From positions 1 through 9,626 of the forward strand of contig JAUWQK010000031.1 in NCBI GenBank assembly GCA_030611115.1: 9,626 bases of DNA, written 5' to 3'. Position numbers and translations under genes: made by a program. Positions 1 through 5,747 of the stretch are shown one piece after another. The DNA comes from Deltaproteobacteria bacterium. Its GTDB lineage: Bacteria > Desulfobacterota > Desulfobacteria > Desulfobacterales > ETH-SRB1. Within the stretch, counting starts at the first letter, position 1. Each line of letters starts with the position of its first letter. The notes below the pieces were generated by a model. It searched no databases and had not been told where the DNA came from. It saw only the letters and a list, made by a program, of their open reading frames with translations.

Positions 1-476
1 GCATGTCTCGCTCCTTACAAACTGAGTGGGTATGGTGCCGTTGCCAAAACCAGAGTGAACATATTTTGCTTTTTAAAAAAACTATCTAACACCTGCCCCT
101 TAAAGCTTTTGTTGCATAGAAGGGGTGCGAAACTTGAGTAAGTTTCTTTCATGCATGATATTTTTTGATGTTTTTATAAAAGATTTCAGTATGCAAAAAG
201 TTTATCAAGCAGCGCAGCTAAAATCAAGCTACAAAATACAAGTTTTTTATAGGTAACATTCCTCTGCGCTCTTTGCGTCTTGAGCGAAGCGGGCGGTGAA
301 ACAATATAAAAAAATACGTCGTCGAATTAACGAATTAGAGCACTTAGGTTACATCATAAAATCAATTAGATGCAGATATTTGTCATTTTAGCTTAAACAG
401 AGTGCTTTAAAATGCATTTTTAAGCTATCCATTATTCCCTAAAATAAATTTTCGCAGGGGGAAATATATGATTTAT
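1..476. other. Intergenic region, no supported gene
   Basis: I see no open frame with a plausible start, ribosome site and protein-like composition on either strand. The stretch is AT-rich and holds small symmetric elements: a perfect 7-bp hairpin at 129-146 (GAAACTT, 4-nt loop, AAGTTTC) and a perfect 9-bp inverted repeat at 389-397/419-427 (TAGCTTAAA / TTTAAGCTA). Neither is followed by a clear U-run in the direction of the neighbouring minus-strand gene, so I do not call a terminator. Around 261-301 the text resembles degenerate short repeats built on CTTTGCG/TCTGCG, ending in GGCGGTGAA, a type often scattered between genes in such genomes. The left edge could hold the end of a gene starting outside, but nothing supports that. 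Confidence 0.5.
389..427. repeat. Short perfect inverted repeat
   Basis: Arms TAGCTTAAA (389-397) and TTTAAGCTA (419-427) are perfectly complementary around a 21-bp spacer. It lies about 50 bp beyond the stop codon of the minus-strand oxidoreductase gene and could be a 3'-end structure of that transcript. In AT-rich DNA of this length one such match is expected by chance, so this is a weak call. Confidence 0.25.
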
Positions 477-1655
477 CTAATCAAATAATTCAGGCAGAAC
501 CTCAGATGCATAATGCTTTTCATGAATCGCTTTAATAATTCTATTGAAACCTTTCTTATCCCCCAGCATAATGCAACCGATAATCCGGTTATTATTTATG
601 ACTATTTTCTTATAGGTTTTTTCATCTTTGACTATTTTGGACTCAAATTTATTTTCAGGATCTATATCACCTGCTGAAGCCAGATCGATACCCGCTACTT
701 TAAGGATATTAGCCATAGTAGTGCCTTTATAGATGATATTCCCTCCCGACATATTGATTCCCGCTATTTTTCCCTGTTCCATGGCAGCCGGCCAGATACC
801 ATAAACTGTTTCTTTGAATTCCGCCACATCACCTGCTGAATATATATCGGCCATTGTCGTACGCATGTACTCATCAACTTTTATTCCTTTATTGTATTCC
901 AATTTTAATGCATCAGCCAGCTCCAGGTTTGAACGGACTCCGGCTGAAATGATTATCATATCTGCGGCAAGGACTTCCCCTCCTTCAAGAATAACGCCTG
1001 TAGTTGTCTGATTATCACCAATTATTTCAAGTGACTTAGCTCCAATCCTGAAGTGGAAACCAATTTCTTCCAATATTTGCTGAAGCCTAAAAGCACTGTC
1101 CACATCAAGCTGCCTTGGTAATAGCCTTGGGGAAGACTCAATTACTGTTACTTTTTTACCTGATTTTCTTAGAGCATAGCCGGTCTCAAGGCCTAATAGC
1201 CCGCCTCCGATAAGAACTACATTGTCGGTGTTTTTAGCAAAGGTTGAAATTTCATGTGCATCCTGAATTGTACGCAGGGTAAAAACACCTCTCAGATCAT
1301 AGCCTTTTATAGGGGGAACAAAAGAATGGCTTCCTGTAGCTATAAGTAGAAGATCGTAATAAAATTTCCGGTTATTTTCCGATACAACCACTTTTTGTTG
1401 GAGATCTGCTTCAATAATTCGAGTTCTTAATTTAAGATCAATATTATTATCTTTAAACCATTGTTGTTTTTTTGCTACTAATCTCTGCTCAGAAATGTCG
1501 GCAGAGATATATTCGTTCAGCCTAATACGGTAATAGAAGGGCAGGGCTTCCCCTGTTACAATTGTGATTTTTCCTTTGACATCCTGTTTGCGGATAAATT
1601 CTGCAGCAGTTGTGCCCGCAACGCCATTTCCTATTATCAAATATTTTTTAGTCAC
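477..1655 (-). CDS. FAD/NAD(P)-dependent oxidoreductase, NirB-N-terminal / rubredoxin-reductase type
   Basis: A 392-residue flavoprotein of the pyridine nucleotide-disulfide oxidoreductase fold, expected to move electrons from NAD(P)H through FAD to a small redox partner. Residues 9-14 (GNGVAG) form the FAD dinucleotide fold, IATGS at 105-109 is the second FAD-fold motif, GGGLLGLE at 150-157 is the NAD(P)H-binding loop with an acidic residue (E173) at the end of the next strand, and SAGD at 273-276 is the C-terminal FAD motif. The redox-active CxxxxC pair of true disulfide reductases is absent. The C-terminal part (from about 310) resembles the stand-alone form of the nitrite reductase large-subunit N-terminus. 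No siroheme or Fe-S domain follows, so nitrite reduction is not implied; the acceptor is unknown. The start is GTG at 1655, preceded by AAGGG five bases upstream, and the gene overlaps the upstream TPR gene by 8 bp, which suggests translational coupling. The fold is secure; the substrate is not. Confidence 0.88.
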   Translation of the reverse strand: MTKKYLIIGNGVAGTTAAEFIRKQDVKGKITIVTGEALPFYYRIRLNEYISADISEQRLVAKKQQWFKDNNIDLKLRTRIIEADLQQKVVVSENNRKFYYDLLLIATGSHSFVPPIKGYDLRGVFTLRTIQDAHEISTFAKNTDNVVLIGGGLLGLETGYALRKSGKKVTVIESSPRLLPRQLDVDSAFRLQQILEEIGFHFRIGAKSLEIIGDNQTTTGVILEGGEVLAADMIIISAGVRSNLELADALKLEYNKGIKVDEYMRTTMADIYSAGDVAEFKETVYGIWPAAMEQGKIAGINMSGGNIIYKGTTMANILKVAGIDLASAGDIDPENKFESKIVKDEKTYKKIVINNNRIIGCIMLGDKKGFNRIIKAIHEKHYASEVLPELFD

Positions 1656-2577
1656 AGAAACCCTTAAGAGATTTGCCTTCCAGCCATTTTTTAACGAAAT
1701 TTTTTGTTATGCTTATATTAATATTTGCTTTTTCTGAAGACTTATTCAGAAGCTCCATTATTTTATGTACTTTTTTCTCATTTCTCATAAGTGCATAAAT
1801 TTTTATGCTTCGGTTAAAAAAGTTTACCGCAAGCTCGTATTTATCCTGATTGTAATAAACTGTCCCAATTGCAGCCAGATCATCTGCAATTCCTTTGATG
1901 AATCCCGAAGATTGATCGGCAGATAAAGCTTCTTTAAAATATTCAACAGCATTTTCAGAGCGCTTTGTTTCAAGCATAAGATTCCCTAAAACAAAATTGA
2001 TTGCTGCCTTTTCTAAAAGGTTTGAAGTTTCAACGTTTTTACAAGCTTTTTTTAATATGTCTTCAGCGCGTTTGAATTCTTTTTTTCTGATAAGGAGAAT
2101 GCCTTGATTTTTTAGCAATGTTACAGAAAGCTTTTTGTTATTTTCCGCTAAGCTTTCTGCGAGGCTTAAAACATTAGATGCTTCTTCAAGCCTGCCAACT
2201 TCTATTAATGCAGCACTTTTGTTTGAAAGAGCCTGAACAGCACCTTTAATGTTGTTAATATATAAAAATATACGACAGGATTCATCAAAAAATTGTGTGG
2301 CAGAAGAAATGCAGCCGGTTGTTCTGTAAATATTGCCTATGTTGTTCATACTCATGGCAACACCACTTAAATTGTCAGAAAAGACAAACAGCTCATGTGC
2401 TTTTAAGAAGTGTTCCAGTGATCGCTCGTAACATCCTTTTTTATAAAGATACGTCCCTTTTTTAATTTCCTTAATACCTGAAATAGTTGTGCCGGATTTT
2501 TTTATTACATTATTACCGGTACATGCAAATAGCATTGATATGAATAGCGACATAATAATTATAACACATCTTTTCAT
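1648..2577 (-). CDS. TPR-repeat lipoprotein of unknown function
   Basis: A 309-residue protein with a short basic N-terminus, a hydrophobic stretch and a lipobox LFAC ending at Cys19, so it is predicted to be exported and lipid-anchored. From about residue 38 to 275 it is made of helical pairs matching tetratricopeptide repeats. Recognisable units begin near GTYLYKKGCYERSLEHF, MNNIGNIYRTTGCISSAT, LSNKSAALIEVGRLEEA, LKNQGILLIRKKEFKRAE, FVLGNLMLETKRSENAVEYF and AAIGTVYYNQDKYELAVNFF, giving about six repeats. TPR arrays are protein-binding scaffolds, so a role in assembling an envelope complex is reasonable, but no partner is identifiable. GGGGA sits seven bases before the ATG. The stop codon lies inside the start region of the downstream oxidoreductase gene (8-bp overlap), so the two are almost certainly one transcript. 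A cytoplasmic flavoenzyme paired with an envelope lipoprotein is an odd combination. Confidence 0.85.
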   Translation of the reverse strand: MKRCVIIIMSLFISMLFACTGNNVIKKSGTTISGIKEIKKGTYLYKKGCYERSLEHFLKAHELFVFSDNLSGVAMSMNNIGNIYRTTGCISSATQFFDESCRIFLYINNIKGAVQALSNKSAALIEVGRLEEASNVLSLAESLAENNKKLSVTLLKNQGILLIRKKEFKRAEDILKKACKNVETSNLLEKAAINFVLGNLMLETKRSENAVEYFKEALSADQSSGFIKGIADDLAAIGTVYYNQDKYELAVNFFNRSIKIYALMRNEKKVHKIMELLNKSSEKANINISITKNFVKKWLEGKSLKGFCD

Positions 2578-2653
2578 ATTGAATTCCCCGGGTATAATAC
2601 TTTTGCTCTATAATTAATTCGCAGACTAAAGAAAGGTGTTTCGTCCACGTTCC

Positions 2654-2818
2654 TAACTACTCAGGTTGGTTGGGCTGAAGACCTTTAGGGGAAAGACTCT
2701 TAGAAGCCAATATTTTCTTAAAGCGGCCGGAATTTTTGTTCTAAACATAGAGAATAGCGCTCAGGAATCATTTGTTTCCTTCAGCCTATAACCTTCAGTC
2801 TAACCACCTGAGTAGTTA
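2654..2818. repeat. MITE-like inverted-repeat element with heptamer-phased arm
   Basis: The ends are a perfect 13-bp inverted repeat, TAACTACTCAGGT at 2654-2666 and ACCTGAGTAGTTA at 2806-2818. Inside them the complementarity continues imperfectly (GGTTGGGCTGAAG on the left against CTTCAGTCTAACC on the right). The right arm reads in 7-bp steps: CCTTCAG at 2778, CCTATAA at 2785, CCTTCAG at 2792, TCTAACC at 2799 and ACCTGAG at 2806. The interior has no transposase frame. This fits a small non-autonomous, palindromic dispersed repeat. I see no convincing target-site duplication, so mobility is inference. Confidence 0.75.
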
Positions 2819-2992
2819 TACTATTTTATTATAAACATATTAATGAAACGGCAAGGATTTTTGAAATAAATTTATACAGAAATTTATACACTCGTAACAT
2901 TTTAGCTTTTTAAAACTATATTCGCCGCCCCCGCAGCTGATTAATATTACATAAAAATGGGTTTGTAAATTTTTGTTATAAATTATTTTATC

Positions 2993-3021
2993 TTGACTCA
3001 AGACGGTCATATTATTATAAA
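2993..3021 (+). promoter_or_regulatory. Sigma70-type promoter for the liv operon
   Basis: TTGACT at 2993-2998 and TATAAA at 3016-3021 are separated by exactly 17 bp and lie in AT-rich DNA upstream of livK. Transcription would start near 3028 and leave a leader of roughly 65-70 nt. The leader contains an AAGGA ribosome site at 3081-3085, nine bases before the ATG at 3095. No operator is obvious. Confidence 0.65.
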
Positions 3022-3094
3022 AAAGTCTGGTTTTTTATTGATCCATATTTTATAATTAGCTGTATTTATTGAAATAATTGAAGGATAAATTATT

Positions 3095-4273
3095 ATGAAG
3101 AGTGGTTTTAAGAAACAGCTTATTTCCTTGGCTGTAGTTATTTTGTGCGGATTTTTTCTTATCTCATGCGGTGAATCTGAAAAGACTTCTGATGCTTCCC
3201 AGAAATCGGCTGAAACGATCAAGCTTGGTGTTGCAGGAGCGCACAGCGGAGATCTGGCATCTTACGGTGTTCCTTCTGTAAGAGCGGCAGAGCTGGTGGT
3301 TCGGGATATTAATGCAAAGGGCGGCATTCTCGGGAGAAAGGTTGAGTTGTTGATTGAAGACGATGTCTGTAAACCGGAAATAGCCACCAATACAGCCACC
3401 AAGCTGGTTACGGAAGGTGTTGACATTGTTTTAGGTCATATATGCAGCGGCGCCACAAAGGCCGCTCTTGGTATTTATAAGGACTCAAAGATTATTATCA
3501 TGTCTCCATCCTGCACCAATCCTGCACTTACACAGAGCGGCGACTATCCTAATTTTTTTCGTACAATTGCTTCCGATGATGTACAGGCAAGACTTGAAGT
3601 TGATTTTGCAATAGATATTTTAAAGGTTAAAAAAATTGCTGTTCTCCATGATAAAGGCGACTATGGAAAGGGTCTTGCTGAGTTTGCGAAAAAATATCTG
3701 GAAGTTTCAGATAAAGCGGAATTGGTATTGTACGAAGGCGTTACTCCAGGCGCTGTTGATTATTCCGCTATTGTTCAGAAAACAAAGTATTCAGGAGCAG
3801 AAGCTGTTATATTTGGCGGATATCATCCTGAAGCATCAAAAATAATCAGCCAGATGCGGAAAAAAGGCATGGAAACCGTATTTATTTCAGACGATGGCGT
3901 TAAAGATAATACGTTTATAAAAGTTGCAGGAGAATATGCGGAAGGAGTATATGCTACCGGGCCGCTTGATACGTCTAATAATCCAATGGCCATTGCTGCA
4001 ATTGAGGCTCACAAAAATACTTACGGATCAGAACCGGGCGCTTTTTTTCTTAATGCTTATTCGGCCTCTCTATGTTTGCTGAATGCAATTCAAAAGGCAG
4101 GTTCCACAGATTATGATGCTGTATCAAAAGCACTTAGAACCGAATATGTAGATACGCCGCTTGGCAAAATTAGTTTTGATGAACGTGGCGATGCAATCGG
4201 GGTAGGGTTCTGTATGTATCAGGTACAAAACGGAGTTTATGTTGAAATAAAATATAGACTTTCAGATAAATAA
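3095..4273 (+). CDS. livK: Branched-chain amino acid ABC transporter, substrate-binding lipoprotein (LivK/LivJ family)
   Basis: A 392-residue extracytoplasmic solute receptor that captures branched-chain or related amino acids and delivers them to LivHM. The N-terminus is a signal peptide with lipobox LISC ending at Cys25, so the protein should be lipid-anchored, unlike the soluble E. coli LivJ/LivK. The mature part follows LivJ closely: KLGVAGAHSGDLASYG at 43-58, DINAKGGILG at 71-80, GHICSGAT at 114-121 (the ligand-carboxylate loop), LHDKGDYGKGLAEF at 184-197 and GGYHPE at 241-246. Cys92 and Cys117 sit where LivJ has its single disulfide. The gene has its own promoter and an AAGGA ribosome site. 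Oddly, the last six codons (residues 387-392) and the stop codon lie inside the left arm of an inverted repeat, so the C-terminal tail may derive from the repeat. The exact substrate cannot be read from sequence. Confidence 0.93.
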   Translation: MKSGFKKQLISLAVVILCGFFLISCGESEKTSDASQKSAETIKLGVAGAHSGDLASYGVPSVRAAELVVRDINAKGGILGRKVELLIEDDVCKPEIATNTATKLVTEGVDIVLGHICSGATKAALGIYKDSKIIIMSPSCTNPALTQSGDYPNFFRTIASDDVQARLEVDFAIDILKVKKIAVLHDKGDYGKGLAEFAKKYLEVSDKAELVLYEGVTPGAVDYSAIVQKTKYSGAEAVIFGGYHPEASKIISQMRKKGMETVFISDDGVKDNTFIKVAGEYAEGVYATGPLDTSNNPMAIAAIEAHKNTYGSEPGAFFLNAYSASLCLLNAIQKAGSTDYDAVSKALRTEYVDTPLGKISFDERGDAIGVGFCMYQVQNGVYVEIKYRLSDK

Positions 4274-4377
4274 TTTCACTGCGTTATCAGTCAAAATCTT
4301 CGACGACGTACACATCAGCACGACTTACTCAGATTTTTCCTTCTAGCCTTGTGAAATGAATTATCTGAAAGTCTATA
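4253..4377. repeat. 125-bp inverted repeat including the livK stop codon
   Basis: TATAGACTTTCAGATAA at 4253-4269 is perfectly complementary to TTATCTGAAAGTCTATA at 4361-4377. With the adjacent ten bases (ending in TTTCAC and starting with GTGAAA) the arms reach 27 bp with two mismatches. The 71-bp interior has no open frame. The left arm begins exactly at codon 387 of livK and contains its TAA. As RNA this forms a long stem at the 3' end of the livK message, without a U-run, so it would more likely protect against 3' decay or attenuate partially than terminate. Confidence 0.85.
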
Positions 4378-4392
4378 GTATTAAGTCCAATA

Positions 4393-4450
4393 ACAGTTTA
4401 CAGTTAATAAACATAAAACTGTGAACTGTAAACCGACAACCGTGAACCGT
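4393..4450. repeat. Inverted repeat plus degenerate heptamer tandem array upstream of livH
   Basis: ACAGTTTACAGTT (4393-4405) pairs with AACTGTGAACTGT (4417-4429) with one mismatch and an 11-bp loop. Starting inside the right arm, the text reads in 7-bp steps: GTGAACT at 4421, GTAAACC at 4428, GACAACC at 4435, GTGAACC at 4442. The array ends about 17 bp before the livH start codon and may crowd its initiation region. Confidence 0.75.
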
Positions 4451-4466
4451 TACGAAGTAACTTTAA

Positions 4467-5369
4467 ATGGAATATTTTCTTGAACTTATTCTTGGAGGGC
4501 TGACTCGAGGGAGTATATATGCCCTTATTGCCCTGGGCTATACCATGGTGTACGGCATTATTCAGTTGATCAATTTTGCCCATGGTGAAATTTATATGAT
4601 AGGGGCATTTACCGCCCTTATTTTTACAAGTGTTCTGACCCTGCTGGGTTTTAACGAGATTGCAGTAATTGTGCTGGCGTCTCTATCGGCAGTGATATAT
4701 TCTTCGGCTTATGGTTATACCGTTGAAAAGATAGCTTACAAGCCTCTTCGTTATGCTCAGCGCCTTTCACCCCTTATCAGCGCAATCGGCATGTCAATTT
4801 TTCTTCAAAATTACGTGCTGTTGGCACAAACATCCGACTTTCTTCCCTTCCCGAACCTTATTCCTGAATTTGAATTTATAAAGCCGTACAGGCATATTAT
4901 CAGTTCATCGGAGATAGTCATTCTGATTACTACCTCGACGGCTATGATTTTACTGACTTTTCTGATCAAGTTTACCAGGACGGGAAAGGCTATGCGTGCA
5001 ACAGCCCAGGACAGGAACATGGCCATGCTTGTTGGGGTAAATGTTAACCGTGTGATTTCTATAACATTTGTTATTGGTTCAGCATTAGCAGCACTGGGCG
5101 GAGTCCTGATTGCCTCCCATGTTGGTCAGATAAATTTTTATGTTGGTTTTATCGCAGGAATAAAAGCATTTACTGCTGCCGTGCTTGGTGGAATAGGCAG
5201 TATCCCCGGCGCTGTTTTAGGCGCACTTGTTCTCGGGCTGACAGAAAGTTTTGCAACAGGTTACATTTCAAGCGATTATGAAGATGTTTTTGCTTTTGGA
5301 TTGCTTGTACTGATTCTTATATTCAAACCGGCGGGCATTCTCGGGCGAGTTACAGCTCGAAAACTGTAA
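4467..5369 (+). CDS. livH: Branched-chain amino acid ABC transporter permease LivH
   Basis: A 300-residue polytopic inner-membrane protein, one half of the LivHM channel. The opening GGLTRGSIYALIALGYTMVY followed by INFAHGEIYMIGAF is the family hallmark (residues about 10-48). MRATAQDRNMAMLVGVNVNR (about 176-195) is the cytoplasmic loop that contacts the ATPases, and LGGIGSIPGAVLGALVLGLTE (about 240-260) is the EAA-like/helical segment near the end. About eight hydrophobic segments are visible and the length is typical. The ATG at 4467 is chosen because MEYFLELILGGL matches the usual short LivH N-terminus. It has no good Shine-Dalgarno (only a weak GAAG at 4454), which may reflect the repeats just upstream. 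It lies 193 bp after livK, far for this operon type, and no new promoter is evident. Confidence 0.93.
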   Translation: MEYFLELILGGLTRGSIYALIALGYTMVYGIIQLINFAHGEIYMIGAFTALIFTSVLTLLGFNEIAVIVLASLSAVIYSSAYGYTVEKIAYKPLRYAQRLSPLISAIGMSIFLQNYVLLAQTSDFLPFPNLIPEFEFIKPYRHIISSSEIVILITTSTAMILLTFLIKFTRTGKAMRATAQDRNMAMLVGVNVNRVISITFVIGSALAALGGVLIASHVGQINFYVGFIAGIKAFTAAVLGGIGSIPGAVLGALVLGLTESFATGYISSDYEDVFAFGLLVLILIFKPAGILGRVTARKL

Positions 5370-5445
5370 GTGCCGATTTCACCGCATCCGCTGTGTTGCA
5401 GGCCATTTACTACACAGCTCAAAAAATATAAGCTAACAATTCAGC

Positions 5446-5469
5446 CACAAAGGCACTAAGACACAAAGG
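5446..5469. repeat. Three-unit 8-bp degenerate tandem repeat
   Basis: CACAAAGG at 5446, CACTAAGA at 5454 and CACAAAGG at 5462 are three consecutive octamers, the outer two identical. The motif belongs to the CACAAAG-type short repeats found scattered in many intergenic regions. No function is suggested. Confidence 0.55.
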
Positions 5470-5490
5470 GGGATATGAATTTTAAACCTT

Positions 5491-5511
5491 ATACGCGATA
5501 CAGGATACATC
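5491..5511. repeat. Three-unit heptamer tandem repeat
   Basis: ATACGCG at 5491, ATACAGG at 5498 and ATACATC at 5505 share the first four bases and repeat at exactly 7 bp. It is short, but it matches the 7-bp phasing of three other repeat elements in the window. Confidence 0.45.
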
Positions 5512-5596
5512 CTCCTAATGGCATGGTCGTAAGATTAAAAAATAAAATGTTTATGATAAGAGAATATTGAATGGCAGAGTAAAGCATTTTTTAAAC

Positions 5597-5720
5597 ATCG
5601 AACATCCAACATCGAACGTTGAACATCGAATGATGAAATCGCTTTGCTCCGCCGGTTTATAAATTGGCAGAATTCCTTATTCGACGTTCGATGTTGGACG
5701 TTCGATGTTCGATGTTCATC
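5597..5720. repeat. Large palindromic element with heptamer-repeat arms between livH and livM
   Basis: The left arm reads in 7-bp steps: ATCGAAC at 5597, ATCCAAC at 5604, ATCGAAC at 5611, GTTGAAC at 5618, ATCGAAT at 5625. The right arm is in the opposite sense: ATTCGAC at 5679, GTTCGAT at 5686, GTTGGAC at 5693, GTTCGAT at 5700 and GTTCGAT at 5707. Positions 5602-5622 and 5680-5700 are complementary at 19 of 21 positions. The central roughly 45 bp (CGCTTTGCTCCGCC and onward) are not symmetric. Because both arms are periodic, pairing can slip by 7 bp. Similar TTCGATGTTCGATG-type repeats are, to my recollection, common between genes of sulfate-reducer relatives. The element ends 27 bp before the livM start. 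Confidence 0.85.
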
Positions 5721-5747
5721 TTTTAATTATTACATTGGATCTAACTA

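Larger units (their letters stand above)
2578..3094. other. Divergent intergenic region between TPR gene and livK
   Basis: 517 bp separate the minus-strand TPR gene from livK. The region holds a 165-bp inverted-repeat element (2654-2818), about 170 bp of very AT-rich sequence without a recognisable structure (2819-2992), and the livK promoter (2993-3021). I found no open frame worth calling and no clear sigma70 pair for the TPR gene. Confidence 0.7.
5370..5747. other. Repeat-filled spacer between livH and livM
   Basis: 378 bp without a gene inside an operon whose later members touch each other. In order it contains a 7-bp hairpin, GCTGTGT at 5390-5396 with ACACAGC at 5412-5418 (not followed by a U-run); a CACAAAGG-type 8-bp tandem array at 5446-5469; an ATAC-type 7-bp array at 5491-5511; about 85 bp of AT-rich DNA; and a large heptamer-armed palindrome at 5597-5720. 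No intrinsic terminator and no clear promoter are visible, so livM probably depends on read-through. Confidence 0.7.

Noticed and set aside
315..325. TACGTCGTCGA matching, in inverse, part of the interior of the livK-end repeat (4300-4310)
   Set aside because: An 11-bp match is expected several times by chance in a window of this size and the flanks do not agree.
430..442. CATTATTCCCTAA as the inverse of 8561-8573
   Set aside because: A single 13-bp match is about what chance gives here; the neighbouring bases do not extend it convincingly.
4421..4448. Heptamer array as a CRISPR array
   Set aside because: The units are contiguous 7-mers without spacers, and no cas gene is present.
5390..5418. 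Hairpin after livH as an intrinsic terminator
   Set aside because: The stem is only 7 bp with a 15-nt loop and is followed by UCAAAAAA rather than a U-run, and termination here would cut off livM, livG and livF.
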